Source of the DNA: Telopea speciosissima | Taxonomy: Eukaryota; Streptophyta; Magnoliopsida; Proteales; Proteaceae | Direction: 5' to 3' | Assembly: GCF_018873765.1 (NCBI RefSeq) | Contig: NW_025317433.1 | Location: forward strand, 51,125-115,124 | DNA: 64,000 bases | Shown: piece by piece, positions 24,905-36,284 of the stretch | Layout: every line of letters starts with the position of its first letter | How positions within the stretch are numbered: the stretch's first letter is position 1 | Position numbers and translations under genes: made by a program | Notes under the pieces: model-generated | What the model saw: only the letters and a program-made list of their open reading frames with translations | What the model was told of the DNA's origin: nothing | Databases searched by the model: none

Positions 24905-25026
24905 GTCAAGAAGAAGAGATCAGGGAAAGAAAATCTCAGGTTGCAGTCCAATGTCTCAGCAAGCATCTAACCTCTTTCAAACACTACTCCATCACCTCAA
25001 CCATCTAGCATTGGAATCCCACTATC

Positions 25027-27554
25027 GATATCGATTTTTGTCGATACCTCATTAAAAATTGATTTTTTATGTTTTATTTTTAGGGTGAGTGGTATCAGAT
25101 TGTACGCATTGTGATCTTATTTATACGTATATTTTCATTTAACCATAGATCTCACATGAGATTAATCTCAGCCGTTCAATTAACTTTCCCTTATGACCGG
25201 TTCCTGACTACTACGGTTGTTGCCTTATGAGTCACTTCTCTCTCTCTCTCACCTCCTGCCTTGCTCCACCTCTCTCTCCCTTGTGCAGATAAAATCCCTC
25301 TCCAATTCTTTAATCTGGCAATTCCTGGCTACTACGTATATTAAAGAATTGGAGAGGATTTTTATCCCCCTTGTGCATACCCTCCCCACCCAGCTCTCTA
25401 CAGACTGCATCTCCCTATAATCCATCGAAGCCTTCCCTTAATCTTTTATTGATGAGTCAAGGAGTCACCTGGACAAATTCGTTTTCCAATTTAACTTCTG
25501 TCCCTACACTCACTCCTGTTGAAGCTACGATTTTTTACAAAGCTCAAATTTCTCAAGGCCTGGGAGTCGTTCGTTGATGCTCACACACCTCTTCTTGACT
25601 ACACATGCACAGTCAGTAATAGTCGGTGAAAGCCCTTTCCTCTATGGTGGTACCTTAGTCACCATCAACGCCCTTCACTGCCTTCCCTCTCTACCACATC
25701 GATTTTCTAATAATGCTACCCCAAAATCGATAACCCAAGAACCATTTTTTTTTTAATCAAAGGAAGAAACCTAACTGATTGACGGTGATTAGGGTTTCAA
25801 TAAACTTCGTCCCAAATTGGAGAGATTGAATCAAATATGGAAACACTAGACTCAGGAGCTAAAACACAAAGAAAATTAGATTATATTTTTCTCCTCTATT
25901 ATTTATCTGTGAGAAGAACAACTTCAAAGTGGGTATTCTAAGAGCTAATCATCAAGAAGTGTAAAAAGATCATGCAAAAGAAGATTATTTCTTAATGTTC
26001 CCAGACCATCTCCACTACGCATATCTGGGGACAAGAGAAGAGAAAATAATCTGGGAAAAGAGGGAGGTCGTCAACGGAGAAATGAGTTGCAGCGGCATGT
26101 CACCGTGAAGGGATGAGTTGCAATGGGAACTGGGAAGTGGTTAAAGCTATGTTTGATATGCATTCTGGGTCTAGAATGCATTCTGAAGCGAGAAAAGTTT
26201 TATTCAGTACGCATTCACATTCTAAATTCCTAGAATGGGGTAAAAAGTGTGTTTCGTTGTGGAACATGCTAAAAGCCTATTCTGACAAAACTGGTGTTTG
26301 GTACATCCGTACATGTACATTGTTGTTGTTCCAAAATGCATTTTCGACCTATAATGCATTATGGGAATGCATAGCAAGCACATCACATTCTAAAATAGTA
26401 CTTCATCATTGCTCCGTACACCTCAAAGTGACAAAATAGGGTGTCTACAAGAGAAAGGCTCAAACCCTAGTTTATGAAGATTTATATCATTTACACATCT
26501 CTAGCTACTCTGCCCCCCCATATGTCGTTATTTGATTTAATGGACAAATTAATTATTTATTGATTGGGGAAAGATCCCCATGATGACAGTAGGAACATCC
26601 TTTCCCATACCCTCGAACATCCTGATCATGTGGGACCCACACTTCTACACTCTCTCCTCCTTAATCATGTGAGTCCACTTGTTGTCAAAATCATTTTCCA
26701 TGCCATGATTGGTGTGTAGTATGGGAGACTCCTCTCACATTGGCAGTGTGGGGAACCCTCTCCCTGGATTGATTTTATTGAAATTCAAATCAACTTAAAA
26801 GTTGAAATTGGTTAAACTAAAGAGTAGATTTGAATCCCACTTCTTTAGTTTCGAATCCCACCCTCTTTTGTCTTAAGCATTTAAAAATACAAACCATAAA
26901 TCAAATGTATGGTGAATACAAAATTTATCATAGAACACATTATGAGAACTGTTGGACCTAGGGATTGCGATCGGTCCAGGCTGGGTCAGGTTTTTTAAAT
27001 CCCCAACCCAATCCTAGATCCTCTTAACTCAGTCTACCCAACCCAAGGTTGGACTGGGGATACCTCAACCTAGGGCGAGCCATGTCGGGTTCAGCTCAAC
27101 CTAGCCCAGCCAACCCAATCCGGCCTTACTTGACGACATAATTGTGTATAATAATATAGGGGAAAAGAACATTACCTGGTTGTGTGTGGTGCGGGGCTCC
27201 TGCGGCTAGACACGGCCGTGCGAAATAACCGCTGTGCTCCCATGGAAAGGCAAAAATCCTTGAAGATATAGCGGTCATTTTGTGCAAACCCTGTGTTTAG
27301 GCCCAAGAACCATGCTCTGCACACGATTAGGTAGCATTCTTTTTCCCAATAATATATTATATATTTTCATATATTTATATAGACAGGGCTGGGCCAGGCC
27401 TAACTTGACCTTGCCCTCAACCAAACCGGGTCTAGAAATCTCAATTCTAGCCCAACCTGTATCTGTTAGGCTCAGGGGCCTGGTCCAATTTTAGAAACAG
27501 CCCCAACATCCATCTTTTTAAACATTACATATTCGGCATTTTTTCTTAATTTTG
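25027..27554. other. intergenic, hairpin and MITE-like pieces, no gene
   Basis: No exon was recognised. Besides the hairpin at 25288-25365, two MITE-like pieces are visible. About 26137-26390 has TATGTTTGATATGCATTC at the left and its inverted relative GAATGCATAGCAAGCACAT at the right. About 26570-26765 has GGGGAAAGATCCCC at the left and GGGGAACCCTCTCCC at the right. A GC-rich GGGTC/GACCC-repeat region at 26945-27490 looks like another non-autonomous element interrupted by AT-rich sequence. Confidence 0.3.
25288..25365. repeat. 78-bp hairpin
   Basis: Arms 25288-25312 and 25341-25365 are inverted repeats around TCTCCAATTCTTTAA, with one or two differences and a loop of about 28 nt. The flanks also repeat CCCTTGTGCA on both sides, in direct orientation. 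Confidence 0.7.
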
Positions 27555-27566
27555 AATTATGCTTTG

Positions 27567-27921
27567 TTTGCCTTGCAATCTCGGAAGGAACTCTCTCTAT
27601 CACGATTAAGAGCGATAGCCAATCTGTTATCTCGTTCTTGCTGGATCCTCTAAAGAAAGCGACCCTGGGTCTACTACCTATTATTGAGGATATTAGACAC
27701 ATCTCTTCGTATTTGGATGTTTGCACTTTTTCTTATATTTCAAGGAATGCTAACTCAGTAGCAGATTGCCTTGCCAGGAAGGCCCTATCTGTTTCGAGAA
27801 TGATGGTTTGGCCCAATTCCGATATCTGTTTATCTGAAAATTTTCTTTCAGAACTTAGGAGTGTGTCCCGTACTCTGCAATAGAACTATATCCTACCAAA
27901 AAATAAAATAAAATAAAATAA
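27567..27921 (+). mobile_element. 5'-truncated LINE tail with (AAAAT)n end and 12-bp TSD
   Basis: Direct repeats AATTATGCTTTG lie at 27555-27566 and 27922-27933. Between them, one frame running from about 27572 to the stop at 27881-27883 encodes the end of a plant LINE RNase H domain: TIKSDSQSVISFLLDPL, then SRNANSVADCLARKAL. The 3' end is an (AAAAT)n tract (27896-27921), the reverse-transcribed tail. Only the last roughly 100 codons were copied, as expected for incomplete target-primed reverse transcription. The retained frame is open, so the insertion may be fairly young. Confidence 0.85.
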
Positions 27922-27933
27922 AATTATGCTTTG

Positions 27934-28605
27934 CCCTTCATTAAATACTCCTATTGGGCATTTGGGCTGAGACTTCCATATAACTTTTTTTTCTTGGGTA
28001 GAAAGACTTCCATATAACTTGGTGGTGACGTGGTTTTCTATCACATAAACAGATCAGCATCTAATATGGTTTGCCACAGGCGAGGGATCATGGGCTAGTG
28101 AAGGTGATGACAATTCTTAAAAAACGTGAGATTTATATTTTCTCTTCAAGTATCTACTATCTAAATGAAATTTATTACGAAAACAAAATAATATCTAAAT
28201 GAAATTACATTTTTAATCAAATTAAATTATTACGTCATCATTGGGATTGCATTTGGTGAGTCCAACTCCGACAGCAACACAGAAAGGGACAGCTCAGCGC
28301 GCCAATGACAAATGGACGTTAATTGTGGTGGTGGTGAATTTCCGGTGAATGGGCAGCCCACCCACCTTGTCACCTACTGCAACCGCCGACGCCTGGTTGG
28401 ACTTTTGGTTCGATGTTCGCCATCTCTATAACCAAAGAATAAGAGTGAGAAAGAAGAAGAGAGAAGCAGAAAGAGAAAGGAAAGGCTAAGCCGCTTACCT
28501 TGTGTCATTGGCACGTTTATCTTGTGCCCTTTTTGACAGATTTGATTTGGGTTCATTGCGTTTCCTCCCCGGTGGTTTTTTCTGTTGTTGTTCGTGTCGG
28601 TGAAG
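27934..28605 (+). promoter_or_regulatory. upstream region of the syntaxin-like gene
   Basis: This region lies between the LINE tail duplication and the start codon. The 180 bp before the ATG are more GC-rich, with a GA-rich stretch at 28440-28490, and probably include the 5' UTR. No TATA box was placed with confidence. Confidence 0.3.
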
Positions 28606-30302
28606 ATGATGGTTGCTAGTAGTTTCGATCTCTGGCAGAAAGATGCGTTCTTCTCTGCGGCTGAAGAGGTTCAGGAATCCACAGACATGTATGTTGTGTT
28701 TTCTGTTTCAAATCTGTCCTTTTTGAAGGGTTCGGTGTTGTGGGTAGGGGGTTTCTGGTTATTGGATTGTTCTGTTAAATTTGCTGCATTGTTTTACTAT
28801 AAACGATGGGTTTTATTTCGTTTCTCTTTTTGGCGTTGGTTTGATTTGTGGTTGTTGAGCATTTGAAGGATTTTTATCAGTACTGTTTCCTTGTTATAAA
28901 TTTATTGGTTTGATTGGATTATGGTTTGTGGGTTAATTTTGGTTTCTAATTGGTTTTTCCAGAATGGAATCGGTATACAGGACTTGGTTAAGGGAGAGAA
29001 GAGAAGGGATGGGACCAGAGGATTCAGAAGAGCTACGAAGGGAACTGCAAATCACTTTAGGCACAGCGAAATGGCAGGTTGGTTTCTGATTTTGTTTCTC
29101 GGAATTGGATTTCTGCCATTTTATTTTACAATTCTTACAAATATCATCTGCGGGTATCGATTTTAGATAGACCCAGTTGTATTTTCTCTTTTCATTCCTT
29201 CAGTAATGCTTATATTAGTAGAGTTTTGGTCGCTTAATCAGTTGGAAGAGTTTGAGAGGGCCGTCAGATTGAGCTATGGAAATCGTTCCGAGCATAATAC
29301 AACAGTCAGGCATAAACAATTCATTGCAGCGATAGAAGACCAGATATCTCGTGTGGAGAAGGCACTAAGGGAATCCCTGTACGAGGAAGGGAAGCAACCC
29401 ATGCGATGGGTAAACTTGGATGAAGAAGAACGCAATGATTTAGCTTCATTTCTTTCTAGAACTTCAGGAACCTTGCAAGGTACCAAGGATGAAAATGTAG
29501 AGCTCAGACCTTCCTCAAGCAACTCCGTTCAGGGGAATGAACAAAGGAGAAAAGTTGCAGACCTCCCTATCGATGCTGCCTGCAGAATAGATATGCCAAA
29601 TTGTGTAAAGGATATTAAAGAGGCTGTGACTTTCAGGCAAGATGCTAATTATGCAGAGTTAGACGCAAAAAAACCTCCTGGAACCAAGGATGATTTAAGC
29701 TGTCAAATGGAGAAATCAAATGGTCATAGAAGAACATGGAGTACACCAAGCTTTGATGCTTGGAAGATTGTAATACCAGATGAGGATAAACAGAGAAAAC
29801 CATTGGTGGCACTTGATGAATCCCCAATCAAAGGAAAGGGGTTCAAGAATAGCTTCCGGAAGCAGAAAAATGGAGAGCATCTCCTGGCAAGAGGGACTTC
29901 AAGTTGCCTTGACTTGAAAGGAATCAATTTGCTTTATCGGGTTAGTTCACTTTCTTCCATTTTTTAAGTTGGTCCTCGAATTTTGTTTTATAGTTCACTT
30001 ACATACCAGCTTCCAAATGTTTTGTTTACCAGTTTAATCATCACCGTGTTAGAATAAAATGAAATTTTAGAAATTCTGTTTTTTTTTTTTAGGAAATATG
30101 ATACTTCTAGAACACAGAGTGGTTATAATAGATTCCAGGGAAATTCTAACATGTGCACATTTTGCAGGTCTTTGGACGGTTAGGTGGATCTCAAAGACAT
30201 ATACAAGATCCACAGCACATGCAGTTTAGCTCTCTCAAACTTACGTTTGTGGCGGTACTAGCTATTTTCTTGATTGGTATGCTCATGTGCTTTATTGCTT
30301 GA
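28606..30302 (+). CDS. syntaxin-6 N-domain membrane protein, 4 exons, 343 aa
   Basis: Exons are 28606-28688, 28963-29077, 29242-29940 and 30168-30302. All introns are GT-AG and the phases agree. The start MMVASSFDLWQKDAFFSAAE and the following VQEST, WLRERREG, LRRELQITLGTAKWQLEEFE and VRLSYGNRS blocks match the plant Syntaxin/t-SNARE family protein group (Arabidopsis At4g30240/At1g27700 type), which carries the syntaxin-6 N-terminal three-helix domain (about residues 5-105). A long polar, probably disordered middle follows (about 130-290), then a short conserved CLDLKGINLLYR segment and a C-terminal hydrophobic anchor (FVAVLAIFLIGMLMCFIA) that ends the protein. I see no SNARE coiled-coil motif, so it probably binds or regulates trafficking SNAREs at the TGN/endosome rather than acting as a canonical SNARE; that role is inference. 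The first ATG of the ATGATG pair is chosen; the second is equally possible. Confidence 0.9.
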
Positions 30303-30793
30303 ATCAGTGAAATACAAGGACTAGCTGTAAATGAGAATTTAGTTAATAATAACCTTCATTGACCTAGAATTTTGTTCTCGACCGAAAACAAATTAGAAAA
30401 ATTTTCGTGGTTCTCTTTTGTTTTTTCTCGTGTGGGTTGGCTTGGAGAGTTATGGGGTTGCAAAACATGAGAAGAAATACATAGAAAAACTCCATAAAAT
30501 GAAAATATGAGCATCATAATCAACAAAATGTGAACTCCTTCCTACGTTAACTTCAATTTTGGTAAAATAACAGCGCCTTATAAAATATATGGAGACATCT
30601 TATAAAATGACCATAAGGGCATCTATGCTTTATGAATAAAATCACAGGCAATTAAGCAAAAACAGTTAAAAACTTACTAAAACAAGAAAATAACTAAAAA
30701 TAAACAGCACACAAATAGAAAGTATAGCTGAGATTATGATCAAGAAGAATAAAATAAATGAACTTATTTTAGTGGAAATAAGCCTTAGGTTTG

Positions 30794-32022
30794 TAATGTA
30801 GCTCACAATAGGAGATGGATCCTATTAGAGGCCAAGCAACAGGATCTAAGGCTAGGCAGTTTGGGGCTGTTTAGGGCAAATCTAGGGTTTAGGCTAGGGT
30901 TAGGGATGAATGTGATATATGGTAATGATCAGCAGATCTAGGGGATTATTTTGATATAAAAAAAATAGGATTTGATTGGGTTTTATAATTCTGTAGATTT
31001 AGGGTTAGGGTTTCGGGTTTTAGAAATTAAGAAAAATGACCAAAACTAGGGTTTTGAGTGGGATCTAAGGGCTGGGACTGAGGTCGAGTTTTCTAAACTG
31101 GGAAGGGGATGTTCGACTGTAATATGAAGGTTTTCTGATGGCTGAATTGGGTTTTATAGAAATTAGGGTTTTTAGGGTTTTAATGGAGAAGAAGGGATTA
31201 GGGTTTTGAACTAAGGATGGGGGCAGCAGTCTGGATCGAATGTACGACTGATGGAGGGGAAACTGTGATCAGAATATGGTAAGATTCTGATAAGGGGTTG
31301 TTGCTGGATAGGGCTTAGATGATCTAGGGTTTTTAAAAATTCAAACAGAAAATAAGAGGGATCGAATGGGGAAGGAGAAGGAATGAAAAAAAACAGAAAT
31401 TAAACTCAAACTCACAGCAGGAATCCACTGGCAGCGGCTTGACAATTGAAGGAACCTCCCGATCGTCTTAATGCAAGGAGTCGCAGGAATCCACCCACCC
31501 TATCCACCTTGAAATCCACAAGGATGCACACTCAAGGGAGTAGGAACAGCAGCAGCAACAATCGGCCAGCAGTAACAGTCTTTTTTAATTCAAATTCAAT
31601 GTGGGGGAGCCATCCACGATCTACTTTATTTATAATAGAAGGCTTAAGCCAAATCTCACTACAACTTAACCTCTTACCACATAAATCGTGGAAGGGTGGG
31701 ACTAAAATAAAAACAACTTAAAACTTTTAAAAGAAAAAGACACAACTACCCCTACTAACTTAAAATAAAAGAATCTAACTTAAAACAACTAATTTAAAAG
31801 AAGATTCCATACCAGCCAATAGGATATAAGGACTTATTAACCAATAGGAACACTTTACTTAAATTAGACCAATTGAACCAATTGGATGCAACCAATTCTA
31901 AACCGGTTCAATCTAAAAACAGGAACATAAACTAAGTATGGAAAATAATAATCCTAATCTATGGCTCCCTATTCAAGCCCTAAGTTCAGGGCTTCTTCTT
32001 CTTCCCTCTTGGAGCTGTATCA
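30794..32022 (-). repeat. 3' LTR of gag-only retrotransposon
   Basis: This is the left copy in plus coordinates. It matches 33606-34855 over its whole length with scattered substitutions and a few short indels. For example, the right copy has an extra 15-base or so piece near 33661 and a longer CTT run near the far end. It contains many CTAGGGTTT/TTAGGGTT motifs. In sense the LTR begins TGAT and ends ATTA, not the usual TG...CA. The gag stop codon lies inside this LTR. Confidence 0.9.
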
Positions 32023-33589
32023 ACTCTTCCCGTCTTGAAAGCATTCATCCTCGATGAATGACTGAAGATCACAGAATGGTCTTCCAAATCAGGATCAAAC
32101 TTCTTGAGTTCATCTTTAGCGGATGATTCAAGCTTGTATGCGGATAATAGCTCTTTGACGGATGAAGAAGGCTGGAATTTTGGCTGGGCGGCAGCCTCTT
32201 GAAGTACCACATGAACACCTCGTAAATCATCATCATCAAAATAATTAGCCACATCATATTCATCATCAGGAGGGAGTGCATGAATATGATTTGCGCCTTG
32301 GTCTTCATCTTCACCTTGAACTTCTTCCTTTTCAGCCACATTGATAGGCTTCTTCTTGTGTGGGCAGTCCCGAGCAATATGCCCCTTGTCTTGACAGTAA
32401 TAACAAGTGAAGGGGTCATTTCGGCCCATAGGAGCTTTGCCCTTATCATCCACACGTGGGGGAACAGCAGGGCGAGAGGTGCTGCCTATAGAGGAACCTT
32501 GTTTTGAGGTGCTAGTGTTGATGTAGGCCGGCTTAGAAGTAGAACCCGACTGTTTACATGAAGCTAATAGCTCCTCTGCTTTCAAGGCCTTCTCAAAACA
32601 ATCTCGAACGTCTACAACGTCAACCACCCCAATTGTCCTGTTGATCTCACTTGACAAACCCAACCTGAACCGGGAAAGCATTTGGATGCCCTCCACCCTA
32701 ATGCCAGTGCAAGAAGAAGAGCATCAAATTGTCTTATGTACTCAGTCACAGTCATGGTCCCTTGGCGGAGGGAGTTGAACTGATCTTGCAGCTGAGACCT
32801 AAAGTGCCTTGGCAAGTATTTCTTACTCAGGTCGTATTTCATGTCTTCCCAAGTGCGAGGTGCAGTACCATTAAAGTCCATCTCTCTTTCAGTAGTTCTC
32901 TACCACTCACGTGCTGGTACGACAAGTTTAGCGCAGACTAACTTCATTTTCCCCTCTTCAGATAGGTCATACTAGTCGAAATAATCTTCTATTGCAGCAA
33001 GCCAGTCATAAAATACCTGGGGGTCAGAGTGACCATTGAATTCTTTCAGCTTAAGCTTCACCTTTTGGTTGCTTGTATAGTGCCGATTAGTACCCTAGTC
33101 TCCAGTGAAGTAGGATCTCATATACTCCTCAAAAGTAGGCTGTCGACCTCTGTCTCTGTCCCGGTCTTCTCTATTTCTGTCTCTGTAGCCTCGGTGGTGA
33201 TCTCTGTGTTCCCGAGAAGGTTCACAGGCATATCTAGGTCTGTCTCGACGATCTCTATAATAATCTCTATCATCCCTGTCATCTCGGTCAGTCCTGAATC
33301 TGTCCCTATGACCTATGTGTCCATCTCTATAACCCTTGTAGTCATCTCTGGGGCTCCCATCTCTATCAGGTAGTCTCTGTATCACTGAATGGAGTTGGTA
33401 CCTGTCTTCTTCTATGGGCAGGTTGCTGTCCCTATTAGGAGGGATTCTCTGTCCTTCCAAGTGTTGCAATCTAGTCATGATTGCATCAGTTGTAGCTTTT
33501 TGATCTGCAATAAATTTTCTGAACATCTCCAATATTGCTGCCATAGGGTCGGCCGGTTGTGGCAGCACCGGATTTCCATGTTCATCCAT
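31986..33589 (-). pseudogene. gypsy-type gag with CCHC zinc knuckle, disrupted
   Basis: The frame opens MDEHGNPVLPQPADP at 33589, one base past the primer-binding site. It continues through an Arg/Asp-rich segment of RDR and YRDR repeats (about 33100-33300). A retrotransposon gag domain follows (TWEDMKYDLSKKYLPRHF type, then QFNSLRQGTMTVTEYIRQF), then a zinc knuckle CYYCQDKGHIARDC near 32400 fitting C-x2-C-x4-H-x4-C, an acidic region, and a basic end at 31986. Three in-frame TAG stops (about 33092, 32970 and 32898) and one frameshift (about 32650-32690) break it. At least one stop replaces a Trp-type position. Confidence 0.88.
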
Positions 33590-33605
33590 GGCTCTGATGC
33601 CAAGT

Positions 33606-34855
33606 TAATGTAGCTCACAATAGGAGATGGATCCTATTAGAGGCCAAGCAACAGGATCCAAATACAGCTGCTGGTTTGGCTAGGTAGTTTGGGGCTGTTT
33701 AGGGCAAATCTAGGGTTTAAGCTAGGGTTAGGGATGAATGTGATATATGGTAATGATCGGCAGGTCTAGGGGATTATTTTGATATAAAAAAAACAGGATT
33801 TGATTGGGTTTTATAATTCTGCAAATTTAGGGTTAGGGTTTCGGGTTTTAGAAATGAAGAAAAATTACCAAAACTAGGGTTTTGAGTGAGATCTAAGGGC
33901 TGGGACTGAGGTCGAGTTTTCTAAACAGGGAGGGGGATGTTCGACTGTAATATGAAGATTTTCTGATGGCTGAATTGGGTTTTACAGAAATTAGGGTTTT
34001 TATGGTTTTAATGGAGAAGAAGGGATTAGGGTTTTGAACTAAGGATGGGGGCAGCAGTCTGGATCAAATGTAGGACTGATGGAGGGCAAACTGTGATCAG
34101 AATATGGTAAGATTCTGATAAGGGATTGTTGCTGGATAGGGCTTAGATGATCTAGGTTTTTTAAAAATTCAAACAGAAAATAAGAGGGATCGGATGGGGA
34201 AGGAGAAGGAATGAAAAAAACAGAAATTAAACTCAAACTCACAGCAGGAATCCACCGGCAGCGGCTTGACAATTGAAGGAGCCTCCCGATCGTCTCGATG
34301 CAAGGAGTCGCAGGAATCCACCCACCCTATCCACCTCGAAATCCACAAGGATGCACACTCAAGGGTGCAGGAACAGCAGCAGCAGCAATCGGCCAGCAGT
34401 AACAGTCTTTTTTAATTCAAATTCAATGTGGAGGAGCCCTCCACGATCTACTTTATTTATAATAGAAGGCCTAAGCCAAATCTCACTACAACTTAACCTC
34501 TTACCACATAAATCGTGGAAGGGTGGGACTAAAATAAAAACAATTTAAAACTTTTAAAAGAAAAAGACACAACTACCCCTACTAACTTAAAATGAAAGAA
34601 TCTAACTTAAAACAACTAATTTAAAAGATGATTCCATACCAGCCAATAGGATATAATGACCTATTAACCAATAGGAACACTTCACTTAAATTAGACCAAT
34701 TGAACCAATTGGATGCAACCAATTCTAAACCGGTTCAATCTAAAAACAGGAAAATAAACTAAGTATGGAAAATAATAATCCTAATCTATGTCTCCCTATT
34801 CAAGCCCTAAGTTCAGGGCTTCTTCTTCTTCTTCTTCCTTCTTGGAGCTGCATCA
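33606..34855 (-). repeat. 5' LTR of gag-only retrotransposon
   Basis: This is the right copy in plus coordinates, followed on the minus strand by the tRNA-Met primer-binding site. It is about 20 bp longer than its partner. The two LTRs differ by several percent by eye, which points to a moderately old insertion. Confidence 0.9.
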
Positions 34856-34860
34856 GTTTG

Positions 34861-35461
34861 ACCTTTGGTCCAAGGGGTTTTCGTTGTGATTGGCTAATTT
34901 AATGGGCCTAAATATGGGTAAGAGATAGGACTACGAGATTAATTAGATTAGCTTAGTCCAAATTTATGTGGTTATTTGAGTCATTTGTATGTTAGAAGTT
35001 AGCTGAGTCAAGTCTTAGAGTTATTAGGAATCTGGTTAGGTTTTACTTGTTTTAGTATATGCTATGGTTTTAGAGTTCTAGTTTGTATAGAAGTGTCAAA
35101 TACTAGTCTATTTGGCTTTTCGAAGTAGTAGTTTGAATTCCAAATCACTTTAGGATTGTTAAAGAATTAGTTTATGAATTCTATATAATTGTATTGGCAT
35201 ATGGCCTAACCTAAAAGTTTACGAGTAATATTATTGTTTTTTTAAAGATTTGGTTGTGAGGATTCATGGCGTGTTTGGATGAATTTCCAGAAGTGCTAAG
35301 GTAGATTCCTTAGTGGAAGAGTGGACTCTCCTCACGGTTTAGGTGGAATCCTGCCCTATTCATCCTTTCATCTGCTAATTCTGTTATCAACAATTTTGAG
35401 GTCTGATTTCTTCACTCTTAGCATTGATCTGTTTGGCATGAAATTACATATTTGATCTTTT
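34861..35461 (+). other. LTR-like remnant, no gene
   Basis: This AT-rich stretch begins with GGGCCTAAA-type sequence. It contains GTCAAATACTAGT at about 35095-35107, shared with the opposite-strand remnant near 39.2 kb, and ends near a TGTTATCAACA motif (about 35388) that resembles a degraded primer-binding site. It is probably a solo or truncated LTR. Confidence 0.4.
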
Positions 35462-35473
35462 TATTAGCTGTTC

Positions 35474-35638
35474 CCTGTGGGTGAGCCTTGGCACAACAGT
35501 TAAGTTTCGCTATTGCACCCTATTGGTTGTGGGTTCAACACTTGGAAACAGCTTCTCCTGCAAAGCAGGGGGTAAGCCTACATACATTTGCCCCTCCCAG
35601 ACCCTGCAGTAGTGGGAGCCTTGTGCACTGGAGTGCTC
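35474..35638 (+). mobile_element. Au-type tRNA-derived SINE with 12-bp TSD
   Basis: The element carries the typical Au SINE order: GTGAGCCTTGGCACAAC (A-box region), TTGTGGGTTCAACACTTGG (degraded B box), AACAGCTTCTCCTGCAAAGC, GTAAGCCTACATACAT, CCCTCCCAGACCCTGCAGT and GGGAGCCTTGTGCACTGG. Direct repeats TATTAGCTGTTC at 35462-35473 and 35639-35650 flank it. The right end lacks a long T tail. Confidence 0.88.
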
Positions 35639-36284
35639 TATTAGCTGTTCTCTAATACTCCGCTGATAAAGTTCTATTCTGGTCTTCACTCTTCAAATTA
35701 TCAGTTTCCTAGTTGCTGGACTACAATCCTTTTCTTCAGTCGAGCCCCAATCCTTTGCTTGATCAATCATAAAATTTTCCAACAAGTAAATCATCTCTAC
35801 AGGCTCACTCAACCAGGAGAACAGGTCATTCTGACCAGTCTTCTGTTAGATATCAATTTTCTCCTTTACTTTAATCTGAGATTCAATTGCCCAGTTTTCT
35901 CTGTTTGTGAGTTCCCTTGTTTGCAAAACAGTTTCTAGTTTCTACTGGGACTGGTTATTGCATTAGATGATCTGTTGAAATAGAAGAGAGGCAAGCCTAC
36001 AAAGAACAGAAGTGGAAATAAACAACTGAAAAGCTTTATGTAGGACCAATAGGGGATGATATAAATGGAAGTTACTAGAGATAGTTTAATTATTTGTAGT
36101 GACTGCAACTGCTAAAGAGTGATATGGTCCAAGTTGAAAAAATATGTACGCCAGTAATAACTCGGCCTGTAGTGAGAAAATGCATTTTGATTCTGATGAT
36201 ACAAAAGGATATGAATAACAAGAAGTAAACGGGAGGAGGCTATCTCGAGTTGAGTTGTACTTAGTACTCTCTAGTCCTCCAAAG

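Larger units (their letters stand above)
19128..25007 (-). mobile_element. full-length but inactive L1-type LINE with 19-bp TSD
   Basis: A 5.88 kb non-LTR retrotransposon lies on the minus strand. It is flanked by perfect 19-bp direct repeats GCATTGGAATCCCACTATC at 19109-19127 and 25008-25026. The 3' end is a short A tail (10 T on the plus strand, 19128-19137). Gene order in the sense direction is ORF1 (DUF4283-type domain plus zinc knuckle), then ORF2 with endonuclease, reverse transcriptase, zinc-binding region and RNase H, which is the plant L1 layout. Several nonsense codons and at least two frameshifts make it inactive. It stands about 0.9 kb upstream of the DPM3 start codon. Confidence 0.93.
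30794..34855 (-). mobile_element. gag-only LTR retrotransposon, 5-bp TSD
   Basis: Two long near-identical terminal repeats (30794-32022 and 33606-34855) bracket a 1.6 kb interior that encodes only gag on the minus strand. The 5-bp target duplication is GTTTG (30789-30793 and 34856-34860). A primer-binding site matching initiator-Met tRNA with one mismatch (TGGCATCAGAGC in sense) lies at 33591-33602, next to the 5' LTR. A purine tract GACGGGAAGAG lies just before the 3' LTR. There is no protease, RT, RNase H or integrase, so this is a non-autonomous element that needed proteins supplied in trans. Confidence 0.92.

Noticed and set aside
22578..24970. Several plus-strand frames of 80-140 codons
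   Set aside because: Antisense shadows of the LINE ORFs, which carry the recognisable motifs on the minus strand.
3587..30302. A functional cluster of USE1, DPM3 and the syntaxin-like gene
   Set aside because: They act in the same membrane system but in different processes, on different strands and with large gaps; chance proximity is sufficient.
30880..31030. TTTAGGG-like motifs suggesting an interstitial telomere
   Set aside because: The motifs are irregular, occur identically in both LTR copies and form no tandem array.
31446..34548. Two similar 91-codon plus-strand frames (31446-31721 and 34273-34548)
   Set aside because: They are the same LTR segment in its two copies, on the antisense strand; duplication explains the shared frame.
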